Source: Lycium barbarum (lineage: Eukaryota > Streptophyta > Magnoliopsida > Solanales > Solanaceae). Taken from it: DNA of 64,000 bases. The DNA is taken from positions 115,616,480 through 115,680,479 of the forward strand of contig NC_083345.1 in the NCBI RefSeq assembly GCF_019175385.1. Reading direction: 5' to 3'. This document shows, in pieces, positions 21,435 through 32,116 of the stretch. The position numbers and the translations under genes were made by a program. Position 1 is the first letter of the stretch, and each line of letters opens with the position of its first letter. The notes below the pieces were generated by a model. The model worked only from the letters and a program-made list of their open reading frames with translations. It searched no databases and was not told the origin of the DNA.

Positions 21435-22060
21435 TTAAACTTCAAACCAAAGGCTTGAAGTTTTAAGGTTTACATTTTGTGTTCAAGTGCCATCGGGTGG
21501 TGTAGAGTGAAGTGCAGAAGTAGCCATTTTTAGGACCACTAGTTAAAGAATAGTCAAATTTTATAAGTTTTAGATTTAGCCATTCCATAATCAAACATCA
21601 GGCCTGAAGGTCTTAAATTTGAAACTTCAGAGTGTCAAACTTTAATTGAAATTGGTAGAACCTAAATTCAGACCATAGATCTGAAGTTTGAATGCAGTTC
21701 AGACTCGAAGGTTTGACGATTTGATATAGACCTGATAATCAAGGATAATGGTAATACAATAATGATATAGATCTAAACTTTTTTGTTGTTAATGAAACTA
21801 GGATAACAGACCGGATTATTTGCTTGGTTTTTGTTACCTTATGTGAGAAGCACATTAGAGATCCATCAATAATAACGTGCGTTGTCACTTTAAAATCTAA
21901 CGAAGACGAGATCGAACATGCTTACTTTTTGTAAATTTAAAAGATCAAATATTTTTGGAAGTGAACGTAGAGTTATTCTAAAATTATCCTAAATGAAAGA
22001 GCCATTCTCATTTTATTCTTCATAATTGATGATGTTTCACGATAGTATCAACGCTCTACA
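21435..22060. other. Flank with repeat end, no gene
   Basis: At 21481-21535 the phrase CAAGTGCCATCGGGTGGTGT and AGTAGCCATTTTTAGGACC repeats what is seen at about 16290-16350 (CAAGTGCTATTGCAAGGCG, ATAGCCATTTTTAGGACC). The two therefore belong to the same dispersed repeat that lies on either side of the Helitron candidate. The rest is AT-rich with no coding signal. Confidence 0.4.
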
Positions 22061-22283
22061 TAATCCCTCTGTTCATTTTTACATGTCCATAATGGACTTT
22101 GCAGGTCCCTTAGGAACAGTAAATGAAGTGCATATTTAATCATAATACCCATATTAATGATGTATAGATTTAATGAACTTGAAAAATGATTTGAGGAATG
22201 AGTAGTTAGTCTTAAGAGTAAAATAAAAAAATAAAATTGTCTTTCTTTTTGATATGCTAGAGTAGACAAATGAAAGTAACTAA
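22061..22283. mobile_element. Stowaway-like MITE, degraded right end
   Basis: The left side reads TAATCCCTCTGTTCATTTTT then ACATGTCCATAATGG, and the right side TTGATATGCTAGAGTAGACA then AATGAAAG, which is the inverted complement of that start but lacks the terminal GGAGGGAGTA. Such CCTCTGTTCA(C/T)TTTTACTTGTCC MITEs are common in Solanaceae. Confidence 0.6.
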
Positions 22284-22493
22284 AGAAGAAGGAAGTTTCA
22301 TCGCCTAATTAGATATTTTATCTTATGGGTTGAACTTATGTCTATTTAATCTCCTTGTCTCTTGGATCCTGTGCATTGCTTGCTGGTACGACAACAGTAA
22401 AGTACTCCTGCTATGTAATATGCGAACCTTTTTTCAAAAAAAAAGAAAGAAAAATTAACGGGTTTTGTGAAAGTACCATCTGCCAAATTAATT

Positions 22494-23516
22494 GACTCAA
22501 TTCCACTTTATCCAGTAACATTTAAGGGTCGGAAAAGATATCCCTCTATATATTGAATGAGAATGATAACTTCTTTATGTAATATTTTTTGGTGAGATTT
22601 TTTTTTTTTTTTTTGAATAAACACCTTTTTTTCTTGCTAGAATTAAATTACAAAAATAGGTAACTCTTATTATTGTCTCATTCACCTATTCTGTTTAAAA
22701 TAATGTACTTATCTTTTAGGATATAACAACTACTTGAAAAATTTTGTTAATAAATTTCAAGCAAGGAATTAGTATTTTCTCAAAGAGTGTGCTAAAGGCT
22801 AAGTGAACACTTGTTTTGAACTGGAGGGAGTAATTTAATTTTAAAATTTTCATTTCACTATTAATAAGATGATTTAGAGTCATACAAATATCTTATAATT
22901 TATTTTAGACTACAAATTTTAATCTAGTCAAAATTATCAATTGGGATAGAAAGTAGAATTTTACCAAAAATTGTAATTTGGCATAAAACGCACACGTTGA
23001 ATGAGAATTATATATATCCCAAATAAAGTATCGAATGGTCTGAAAGATGTCCTAAATAGCTTAGCTCTTGAAGAGAAAACCAACAATATTTTAAAATTTA
23101 ATTCATACAATCTTTTTTCAAAAACTCTAAAACTTTAAACACCAATTATATCCAACCAATTAAAATTAGGGAAGAAAAAATATTGATACAACATTTGTTA
23201 TTAACATATGGTATGGAAAATCATTGATAAAACGAATGCAACATAGCTTGAAATTTATTAACAAATTATTCCAAGTTGTTGTTATATCCTAAAAGATGAG
23301 TATATTATTTTCAACGGAATAGGTGAATGAGACAATAATAAGATTTATATATTTTTGTAATTTACTTCTAAAAAGAAAAAAAAAGATCTTTATTAAATAA
23401 ATAAATAAAAATTCACCAAAAAATATTACATAAGAGGGTTATCGTTCCCATTTAATAAGTGGAGGGGGTATTATTTCCCAACCATTAAATGTTAGGGGGT
23501 AAAATGAGATTGACTC
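22494..23516. mobile_element. Foldback/MULE-like element with perfect 9-bp target duplication
   Basis: The 9-mer AAATTAATT flanks both ends (22485-22493 and 23517-23525) and occurs once at the empty paralogous site near 30040. Ends are GACTCAATTCCAC and, inverted, GAGTCAATCTCAT. Arms of about 280 bp pair across the element, for example ATTGTCTCATTCACCTATTC at about 22672 with its inverse at about 23318, and TTTTAGGATATAACAAC at about 22715 with its inverse at about 23281. The loop of about 450 bp is AT-rich. A 9-bp duplication and long arms suggest Mutator-like ancestry. Confidence 0.82.
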
Positions 23517-23622
23517 AAATTAATTAGGTGATTATTCACCCACACTAGGAAGTTCTATTTGTGTTAAATGAAATTAAACAATCAGTTCACACACATAAAA
23601 AGATTTTCAACAATGCTTACTA

Positions 23623-23887
23623 CTCCCTCCGTCCCATTTTATAAGTGCCTTAATTTGACTGGGCACGAAGTTTGAGAAATAAAACGAGACTTTTAGTAAT
23701 GTGGCCAACTAATACGGGACGGAGGGAGTATGGTCTCAAATTAAAGATGTGTGTAGTTCTTTAAAACTTGTGGTTTTAAACTTGTCAGGTAGAACGTTGG
23801 AATTGGAAAATTTATTAAATATAGAAAGAGACATTCTTTTTGAGTCAAACTTAGAAAAATAAGACACTTAAATTGAGACAGAGGGAG
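23623..23887. mobile_element. Stowaway MITE, 265 bp
   Basis: The left end is CTCCCTCCGTCCCATTTTAT and the right end, inverted, is CTCCCTCTGTCTCAATTT; TA flanks each side. An internal CGGGACGGAGGGAGTA at about 23718 looks like the end of a second copy, so two MITEs may be nested. The same position in the paralogous block (about 29945) has no insertion. Confidence 0.85.
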
Positions 23888-23930
23888 TATAATTTTTCAG
23901 TGAAGAGATTTAGTTGACAGCGATATATCA

Positions 23931-24415
23931 AAATTGCCCTTAAATCTGTCCAAAATCACAAGATTGTCAGCAGATTACATGTAATTATAATCCTATCCAT
24001 GCGACCAATGCCATAACAGAACAGACTATCAGCAAAACCTCAGTATAACGAAGAAATCGAAGCCTTTTTCCTTACACGTAGTTCTAATCTTATCCATGCC
24101 CCTTTTCGTCTTTTCGCTCCGAACTGGATCCAAGCCCTTCGTTAGACCAATGCAACCACCCGCGGCAGATCCACGAACACTCCAAACCGATCAAATGAAA
24201 GGTGGAAAAATTATACTCATTACTGATATACACATAGTATTTAATTTACGAAGTAATAAACATATTTTTAAATATATACATACATATGCACGTAAAGAGA
24301 TCAAAATTTTCTTGAATCTTTCATTTCTTTACATGATTACTTTAGAAACACTAAAAATTTTGTTAATAAATTTATGAATGTTCTAATTACTGTGAAGCAC
24401 AGACAAGCCGCTTAG
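23931..24415. other. Spacer, no gene
   Basis: AT-rich. One 93-codon open frame at 24096-24377 starts with a moderately complex stretch, but its second half is AT-driven and it resembles nothing I know. Confidence 0.35.
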
Positions 24416-24535
24416 TAGGGGTGGGAATAAAAACTGAAAATCGAAAAATCGGACTGAACGGAACTAATTCGGTTCTTCGATTCCATTTTGGTTCTATTTT
24501 CTAAAACTATGGTGTTCAATTCTCGATTTTATGGT

Positions 24536-25404
24536 GGGAAAGTCACACAAATACAACTTTTTCAAATGTTAATTAAAAACATTACAACTACTTTAAAAAA
24601 ATTACATAAATATAACTTATTCAAAATTTTAACTTCTTAATTACAAAAATACAACTTTTTACATTCCTAAAATATTAATAATACTTAATTTTAGGAGTTA
24701 CCACCATTAATGCATATCCACCTTTTACTTTCTCTTCATATCCACTTTTTACTTTCTCTTTCTTTCAAAATCACTACAATGTAATTTTCCAAATAAACAA
24801 ACAAAATCAACTTCAAATCCCATATTCCATCTACCATTTTAAAAAGATTTTTTTTTCTTTCGTTTCCTCCTTTTTATTCTTGTTTTTTTAATTTCACTTA
24901 TGATGATTCAATTATTTTTTTTGTTACTAAAAGAAATTATTTGAATATATTAATATTAAGAAAAGTACATGAAAATATACCTTAAAAATTATGGTATATT
25001 CAAATTGGTATATTTAACTGAAAAGATAATAGCATAATATTTGTGAATATAATAGTAGAAATTAGTATATTTAAGTTTGTATATTATATATAGTATATAA
25101 TATTACGATATACCTAATATATGAATATATTACTCTATGTGCCAACCAATTGTACTCTACAATAACATATAAAATATACAATATACAATATATAGAAAGA
25201 ATAATATAATTACTGATGGATTACCACTAAAATAGGATCTTAATCTCATAAAACTTGGCTTCCTTTCTTCCATCACATATTAATTATTCAATTTTTTTTC
25301 TCTCTCTTCCATGAAATAGGAAAATTAACTCAATTAAATTTATATTTGTATATATTTAATATAATAAACAATATGTGCCTAATATATACAATAATGTATG
25401 TGGT

Positions 25405-25479
<75 letters not shown>

Positions 25480-25920
25480 CTTTTTGTTTACTATACATAA
25501 GAAATTATTTTATATATAGTATATACTAGTTAATATACATAAAAAAATATTATATATAGTATACAATAGTGAAATATTCGTAATATATAAGTACAAGAAT
25601 ATATTTACTTGTTCAAGGAATTATATAATATATATCATATAAACAGTAGTATACTATTTTATTGATTAAAATGCTAGTTGTATATTGGGATGTTTAGAAA
25701 AGTAATTAATGTGTTCTGATATGTATTTGATTTGGTTACCACTAATATAGGAAACTCCTTATTATTAGCCATTTATTCATAACAACATTTTTTTTATTTA
25801 TGGTATAAAATCATACATATACCCTAAATATAGACTATATATTGTAGATTATGTAATTTAGTCAATAGTTGTAGATTATGTAATATTTTACTTATTTACT
25901 TATATTTATGTAACTTCCCT
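24536..25920. mobile_element. Mutator-like MITE with 9-bp target duplication
   Basis: The perfect 9-mer TTTTATGGT flanks it (24527-24535, 25921-25929). Ends are GGGAAAGTCACACAAATAC and, inverted, AGGGAAGTTACATAAATAT. At the other copy of the host element (30259-30978) the matching position is uninterrupted. Content is very AT-rich with a long AT microsatellite. No transposase sequence, so non-autonomous. Confidence 0.8.
25408..25476. repeat. (AT)n microsatellite
   Basis: An uninterrupted run of about 34 AT units inside the Mutator-like MITE. Confidence 0.95.
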
Positions 25921-26582
25921 TTTTATGGTCCCGGTTCTTCAGTTAAACTGAAGTTTTATGATATAAGTTCAAAAAATTTAAAATATTGAACACTTGCCGC
26001 TCCCTCAGCACAAACATTTCCTGCTACCCTGGCCCAACTCTCACTCAGTCTTTAGATCTCACTCAGTCTTTAGACAATTAGACTTTAGTTTCCTAATTTC
26101 TATTTTCTAACCCTAGCTGCTACCATCTGAGATAGAGAGAGACTGAGGACTGGACGTGGAGCACCGAAGCAAGCTCTGTGATTGTAATATTTATGGCTGT
26201 AAGTTGTATGGTTTAAGGCACTTGTGTTGCTTGTTGTAAGGTGTAAGGTGTAATGAATTTTAAAACATGTGTGTTGCTAGTTGTTGCACGCTCGTGAATC
26301 GGATTCTTGCCAGTGTGTGTGGCTTCTAGTTGTGTCCCATTACTATCATTGTCATCCCCTTCAAGTGAAATGTTATGAGATGGCTGAATCCTTCAAGTAA
26401 ACTCTGTAAAGTGAAGGTTTAGTTTACACAACTTCAAACGAAAAAAATCAAATTAGAAAATCGAACCAAACCGAACTAATTCGATTGGGTGTTCGGTGCA
26501 GACTTTTGAAAAACCGAAAAACCGAACGCCCAGCTCTAAAGTCTTATATCGTTAAGATGTTTATTTCAAGATTTCTATAGAA

Positions 26583-27540
26583 ATGACAATTCGTCAGTTT
26601 CATTGCCCGCCATTGTCAACTATCGCGACCCATCATTATCAACTACCACCACTCATAACTACAAACAATGGCGGATCCAGGATTTTGAGTTCATGGGTGC
26701 TTAACTTTCTTAATATAAAGTACTACGAATCACATCGTATAAGTATTACGGACGCCATGAAACTGTGATGGATAAGGACAACTAGCTAGAAAAAAGATTG
26801 GTGGGTTTTATCGTTCTAGAGGACCAATTCATCTTTAGAAGGGGTAGCTTTGGAGTCCATTTATAAATAGATTTTCTTTTTCTTTTTTTGTTAAAGTGAG
26901 TCAGACAAAGTAAAAAGAAGAAAAAAATGTAAAACAAAAGTTAGTGAAGAAGAACCGAAAACTATGGAAAATTAGGTCAAAATAGTGGCTAGTAGAAAGA
27001 ACAAAAGAGTCTATCTAATTGGGGCAAAAATGAAACGGAAGTAGCTAGCTTGATAATATAAGGAAAATGTTTATTAAAAAGGGCATGTTAACTTAGAAGT
27101 GAGAATTGAACTCACTGCCCAACTTTCATCACCTTCCAGCAACCTTTCATTGGCCAAAGCACCCATAAAACTTTTTATTACCGGGGTGCTTGCTAACTTT
27201 ATATATTCATTTTCTTACATTTTCAATATAATAAAACACATTCTTTCTCTAGTTCAATGGGTGCTTATGCCCTCAAATTTGATATGTAGATTCGCCCCCT
27301 GACTACAACCATGACAATCACTACAATCAGTCATCACTATCACTGACCACCATTTACAATCATCACAATCAACTACTATTACCATAACAATCACCAATCA
27401 TTGCTCATAATCACCACTATATATTGCCAACCACCTTCACTATCATCACTGGCTACTAATCACAACACAACCATTAGCCAACACCATCCCTAATTGGCAC
27501 CTACAACCATCACCACAAACCATGACCACCATCTACTGTC
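26583..27540. repeat. ATCAC/CACCAT-rich tract split by a GGCGGATC-type element
   Basis: Two halves of one low-complexity tract (26583-26668 and 27303-27540) are rich in ATCACTA, CAACCACC and CATCACC words. Between them is an element whose left end is GGCGGATCCAGGATTTTGAG and whose right end is ATTCGCCCCCTGAC, the same family as 13790-13984 but larger and itself filled with AT-rich sequence. Open frames here are products of the repeats. Confidence 0.55.
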
Positions 27541-28084
27541 ATAACATTTTTTACTAATTTTCTTATTGATACAATATTAGATTAATGTAGCATTTTATTA
27601 AATTAATACTCATCTTTAAATAAAGACATTTTTTATAGATTCATGTTAAAAAAAGACATTCTTAATTATTTAAGATTCAGATTCAAATATCTAAATCTCA
27701 ATGCACATCTTAATATTTAGGTTCAAACATTTTAGTCTTACTATATTAAAAATAAATGAGACCTTATAACCTCTTTTATCTTTCATGTGGAACTAATCTG
27801 CCTGGAGAAATAAGAGGCTCACCTCCTAGGAAGGGATCCTCTATTCCTCTAGCAACACTAAAAAAAACAACAAGAATCTATTAAACAGACAAGAAAACTA
27901 GATAAACAAGAGATCTGTTAGATAAACAAGAGATCTGTCCACATCAGTGCTTTCCCTCTCAAATATCCTTTGGTTTCTTTCATCGGAAAAGGCTCACATA
28001 TGCCATTGAACTATCGAAAATGACTCGTTTATGCCACTCATCAATAGTTTGGCTCATTTATGCCATTGAACTATCGGAAATGAC
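27541..28084. other. AT-rich spacer with short direct repeats
   Basis: The phrase AGATAAACAAGAGATCTGTT occurs twice in tandem (about 27899 and 27919). TATGCCATTGAACTATCG occurs at about 27997 and 28060 and belongs to an unclassified solanaceous repeat. No gene recognised. Confidence 0.45.
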
Positions 28085-28320
28085 TCATTTATAGTGTTGA
28101 ATGTGCTGATCCCATGTAGTTGCTGGCAAGTACAATTTCTTCATCCAACCTGCAACCTTCTTCCATATAGTGTTGGTGACTACACAGTCCACACAGAGAT
28201 GATTTTTGGATTCAGGCTGAGTTTGACATAGAGCACAAATAGAATTTACCTGAATATCCTGAGCTTTACCCAAAATCATCCCCATTGTATGAGCTAAACT
28301 TTCATTACATCCTTATAATA
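28085..28320 (-). pseudogene. LINE zinc-binding (zf-RVT) fragment
   Basis: The minus strand has a frame reading CALCQTQPESKNHLCVDC followed by NTIWKKVAGWMK, the Cys-His pattern C-x2-C...H-x4-C of the zf-RVT region near the C-terminus of plant L1-type ORF2. Only this piece is present; it splits the TATGCCATTGAACTATCG repeat. No poly-A or target duplication can be read. Confidence 0.7.
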
Positions 28321-28561
28321 TCTCACTTAACCAAAAACATCCCTTAAGTTTATAAAACTTAACATCCGTCAGTTAACTTTTCGTCCATTTCTAACAGTGC
28401 TATTTTCTCTCATGTACTTTCTCGCCTTTTTTTTTAATTAAATTCCCTCCATTTCCCTTTGTCTGATGCATCAACTATGTATGGCTTCTCATTAACACTT
28501 TAATTCTTCTTCTCCTTTCTTACCATTTCTTTCTTTTTATTCCCCACTACCCCAACCAGCG

Positions 28562-28990
28562 CTACTAAAAAAAGGCGAAAATCGACGGATTGCGTCGGTT
28601 TTTCGGTGAAAATCGACGCAAACGGTTCATCGGTTTACGTTATGTCGCTTTTCGAAAAAATTAAAAAATCAACAGACTCCGTCGGTTTTTTTTCTTGAAA
28701 ATAAATAATGAAATGTAGCAACTTGGAATCGAACCCAGGTATGTCCCGTGGCATTAAAGGGCTGTACCATTAGACCACTCATATTCTTTGATCAAATACT
28801 TACATTGATTTAATTTATACTGTTTTTTGGCTCTACAAAGGACTCTGTCGGTATTTTTATAAAAAAAATAAAAAATTGACGGAGTCCGTCAATTTATTTT
28901 AAAAAATAATATAAAAAATAATTATATTTTACGCGCATGTTTGCGCAAAAACAACCGACGCAGTCCGTCGATGTCGTCTTGTTCAATAAG
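28562..28990. mobile_element. CACTA-type terminus, partial
   Basis: The left end GCTACTAAAAAAAGGCGAAA closely resembles the CACTACTAAAAAACTGCC end of the CACTA element at 42602, followed by the same subterminal words (ATCGACGGATTGCGTCGGTT, ACTCCGTCGG, CCGACGCAGTCCGTCG). The terminal CAC is changed. I could not find a matching right end, so this is a truncated or decayed relative. A tRNA-like stretch is embedded at about 28712-28785. Confidence 0.65.
28712..28785 (-). other. tRNA-like sequence (A and B boxes), not a tRNA gene
   Basis: The minus strand has GAGTGGTCTAATGGTACAG (A-box-like) and, 37 bp on, GGGTTCGATTCC (B box). The acceptor ends do not pair well and the middle does not give a convincing anticodon stem, so it is probably tRNA-derived repeat material inside the CACTA-type end. 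Confidence 0.45.
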
Positions 28991-29087
28991 CTTCACAGCA
29001 AACAGGCAGTTGCTAAATCTTTGTTGACTTCTACATTATTGAAAAAATAGAAAAGAAAATGAAATGAAAATTGGAAATTCCTTCATT

Positions 29088-29733
29088 TCATCTGAAAATC
29101 TGCCTATCACAATACACTAACTTGCCACCTTTCTCACATAGACCTTGTTCTCCAATGGAGTCCACCACTTTCCCATAACTATACCTCAATGGCATCTTCC
29201 CCAATAACCTATGAAACTCGGCAATACATTCTCCTCTTCTCTTCCTATGCTCTCTTTTTCTACTACTCAAACCCACTTCCCTTTCCTTCATTTCCCCACC
29301 TTCGTTCCTCGCATCTCCCCAATCCCTCACTCTCCTCGCACCCACCAAAATTGGCCCTTTTTCACCTCCTCCGCCACCACAAAATTCATCAGTATGTCCT
29401 GGCAGTTGTTCTTTTCTTCCACTTTTGCCCTCAGTTTTGCATATTCTTCGTTGCATGTGTATTCGTGGAGGTATTGTAAGTTCACGATCATGAATTTTGT
29501 TAATACGATCGAGTACTTGTTGTTTTCCATGGTGTAGATCCAGGATTTTTGTGTTAGGTCGTAGTTGTGGGATCCGACGAAGAACCCGACTAGGCGATCC
29601 GGGTTGGATTTCCACACGTTAAACGCAAAGTTCACGGATTCCGGGTCGGGTTCGATGTCGTCATCGCAAATAAGCACCGCACGTGTAGTAATAGATTTGT
29701 GTGGGTAGAAACCGGACCGAGGTGTTCACCGAA
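29088..29733 (-). pseudogene. Glycosyltransferase family 64 (exostosin-like) C-terminal half, frameshifted
   Basis: The minus strand encodes, over three frames, SVRFLPTQ, then ITTRAVLICDDDIEPDPES with the DDD motif that binds metal and UDP-sugar in GT64/GT-A enzymes, then VGFFVGSHNYDLTQKSWIYT, YSIVLTKFMIVN and NCQDILMNFVVAEE, then GPILVGARRVRDWGDARNE, LSSRKREHRKRRGECIAEFH and YSYGKVVDSIGEQGLCEKG before a stop at 29088-29090. This matches plant GT64 proteins of the At1g80290 type (Golgi, type II membrane). Frame changes at about 29690 and 29340 and the lack of the N-terminal half make it a pseudogene. It has no introns in this span. It lies about 100 bp from a CACTA-type end, so capture by a transposon is possible but unproven. 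Confidence 0.85.
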
Positions 29734-29904
29734 CATTCTCGGCAAAATATTATTATACTGTATATATAAGATATTTTTTTATTTTTGATATATATATATA
29801 TATATTTGAATACTGTGAACACAAGAGTACATGTTGGGTCGGTGATTGAAAATTCTAGATCCGTCACTTATTCAACCCTCGCTTATAATGTTAGATACGA
29901 CACA
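29734..29904. other. Microsatellite and dispersed repeat between pseudogene and block B
   Basis: Contains an AT microsatellite (29789-29806) and, on the minus strand, GTGACGGATCTAGAATTTTC, an end of the GGATC(C/T)AGGATTT-type repeats seen elsewhere in the window. Nothing coding. Confidence 0.4.
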
Positions 29905-30258
29905 GTATTGCTGTCAACTGAATCTCTTTAGTGAAAAATTACGGTGCGCAATGTTGAAAATCTTTTTATGCGTATGAATTTTCATTTAATAGGAAAAGAA
30001 CTTCCTAGTGTTGGTGAATAATCACCTAATTAATTTGGCAGATGGCACTTTCGCAAAACCCGGAAATTAAAAATAAAAATAAAAGGTCCTTCACATGTAT
30101 AGCATTATATTTTGCTGTTCACAGGTATAGCATAGTATTTTGCTGTTGTACCGGCAAGCAATGCACAGGCTTCAAGAAACTCTCGAGACAAGGAGAACTG
30201 ATAAGTTCCACCCTTATGAGAAAATATTAATTAGGTGAAATTTTCTTCTTCAATTTGG
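29905..30258 (-). repeat. Duplicated block, copy B (empty sites)
   Basis: Read on the minus strand this matches 22284-23930 but is continuous across both insertion points: CTGCCAAATTAATTAGGTGA (single 9-mer) and CAACATTGCGCACCGTAATT. It therefore preserves the arrangement before the foldback element and the Stowaway inserted. The 62-codon plus-strand frame here is not conserved in copy A. Confidence 0.75.
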
Positions 30259-30978
30259 TAGTAGGATACGTTCGATTCTTCAGTTAGATTTTTAAATTTC
30301 GATTCAGTTCCTCGGTTTATCAAAAGTCTTCACCTAACAATTAATTCGGTTCGTTCCGGTTCGATTTTCTAATTCGGTTTGAAGTTGGGTTAACTAAACC
30401 TTCACTTCACACAGTTCACTTGATTAAGCCATCTCATAACATTTCACTTGAAGGAGATGGCAATGATAGTAATGGGACACAACTAGAAGCCACACACACT
30501 GGCAAGAATCTGATTCACGAGCGTGCAACAGGCAGCAACACGTGTTTTAAAATTCATTACACCGTACACCTTACAACAAGCAACACAAATGCCTTAAGCC
30601 ATACAACTTACAGCCATAAACATTACAGTCACAGAGCTTGCTTCAGTGCTCCACACTCAGTGTCTCTCTGTCTAAGATGCTAGCGGCTAGGGTTAGGAAA
30701 TAGAAATTAGGAAACTAAAGTCAAAGTCTAATTGTCTAAAGACTGAGTGAGAATTGGGCCTGGGTTGCCGGAAATGTTTAGACCGAGGGACCAGCAGTGT
30801 TCAATATTTAAATTTTTTGAACTTATATTATAAAATTTCGATTTAACTGAAGAACTGGGACCATAAAACCGAGAAGAGAATCGAACATCGAAGTTTTAGA
30901 AAAAATAGAACCAAACCCAAATAGAATTAGTTCGATTAGGTCTGATTTTTTAGTTTTCGGTATTTGTTCCCACCCCTG
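30259..30978 (-). mobile_element. hAT-like element, copy B
   Basis: Inverted relative to copy A (24416-26538). The right end read on the minus strand is CAGGGGTGGGAACAAATACC; the left end is TAGTAGGATACGTTCGA. Internal phrases shared with copy A include CACTTGAAG(G)GGATG, CACACTGGCAAGAATC, CACGAGCGTGCAACA and CTAATTGTCTAAAGACTGAG. About 720 bp, without the MULE found in copy A. Non-coding. Confidence 0.65.
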
Positions 30979-31890
30979 TAAGACTTTTCTACAGATCAAC
31001 TTAGATTCATTAAAATATGAATGATTAAGATCCAGACTTAAAAATAAAAGGATTAATTATGAAATTTAAATGATTAAAATTAAGACCTTTGTGAAGTGTA
31101 AACAAATGAAGCCCAAGTGATTTTTAAAAAGATAGTGAAGGAGTTTGTTAAAACACGTCACATTAAATATATAGAGCTTTTCTTTTTAGTATTAGAATTT
31201 TCGAAGAACTTTTTTTGTCAATCAAGGAAGAAGCGCACTTTTCTTGGACAGATTGAAATGTATTCTATTTTGTCAATACGATAGAGTGGTATAGGCTATG
31301 TGCGTGCGTGCGTGTTGTGTGTGGGGGTGGGGGGGGGGTGTGGGGGGTAGGGCAATAATGTGCTGAGGATCCGGGTTACCTATTTGTGTAATTGACATTT
31401 GGCACTTAAGAGCTTGAATAAATTCTTCAGGTATGCCCTTTAGGAATTTAAAACATAAAGAAGTAAGCACACGAAATATTCAAGGAACATCTACTATAAA
31501 TGCATAATAAATATTTCGGTCTTGTGTGTACAGTGCAATTTACCGGCGAAGAAATTCAGATGAACCCCCTAGCTCCACCTGTGTGTATGTCCCATCATTC
31601 ACACATTATTGTATAGTTTGAGCACAAGCACAGGATACGCAACTGCCTTTGCAATTACTATCTACATGCGATGATATGAACCCTGTACAAGATTAAAAAA
31701 TCGACCACTCACTAGAGGGGTGGAGGCAGGATTTGACGTTTATGGGTTCGGAATTTTAATTTTTTAAAGTTACTGGATTCTTAATTAATAATTTGTATAT
31801 GTTCAATAGATTTTTTTAACAAAAATATAAGGTTTGGACTAAAGCTACTAGGTTCGACCCCACTCGATGAGCTAGCTACGCCCCTGCCTC

Positions 31891-31925
<35 letters not shown>

Positions 31926-32116
31926 CCCAAAACCGAAGGAAAGGGTAGCATTACCACAACATAGCAGAAGCAGCAAATCAAAAGAAATTTGCATTACTGA
32001 ACATCCATGTTATTAAGCTTAATTACACTCACTTATTCCTTTTCTTTTTTTGTTTTGGTGGATGGGAGGGGAGGCTCCTTTGTTCTTTGTACTAGCTCAC
32101 TTACTCATCAACTACA
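30979..32116. other. Intergenic with G-rich and C-rich runs
   Basis: GTGTGGGGGTGGGGGGGGGG-type DNA at about 31317-31350, a poly-C of about 24 at 31888-31911 and a degraded GGCGGATC-type repeat at about 31715-31890 (ends GTGGAGGCAGGATTTGACG and CTACGCCCCTGCCTCC). A short minus-strand frame at about 31440-31385 (FKFLKGIPEEFIQALK) is followed by a GT and could be an exon relic, but I recognise no family. Confidence 0.4.

Larger units (their letters stand above)
22284..23930 (+). repeat. Duplicated block, copy A (filled sites)
   Basis: Outside its insertions this DNA is homologous, inverted, to 29905-30258. Shared phrases include CCTGTGCATTGCTTGC, CGGGTTTTG(T/C)GAAAGT, ATCTGCCAAATTAATT, AGGTGATTATTCACC, CACTAGGAAGTTCT, AAAAAGATTTTCAACA and AGTTGACAGC. 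Copy A holds two extra elements (22494-23516 and 23623-23887) that copy B lacks. What the original about 350-bp block was is unknown; no open frame is shared. Confidence 0.75.
24416..26538 (+). mobile_element. hAT-like element, copy A, interrupted by a MULE
   Basis: The left end TAGGGGTGGGAATAAAAAC and, inverted, the right end TAGAGCTGGGCGTTCGG form hAT-type termini, followed inward by CGAAAAATCGGACTGAACGG and TTCGGTTTGGTTCG words typical of this group. The interior (25930-26450) includes CTAACCCTAGCTGCTACC and CGAAGCAAGCTCTGTGATTG and has no transposase. A second copy lies inverted at 30259-30978 and lacks the 24536-25920 insertion. No clean 8-bp target duplication was found. Confidence 0.65.

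Noticed and set aside
28712..28785. tRNA gene
   Set aside because: Only the promoter boxes fit; acceptor and anticodon stems do not pair.
29189..29537. Two plus-strand frames of about 100 codons
   Set aside because: Shadows of the minus-strand GT64 pseudogene, whose motifs are unmistakable.
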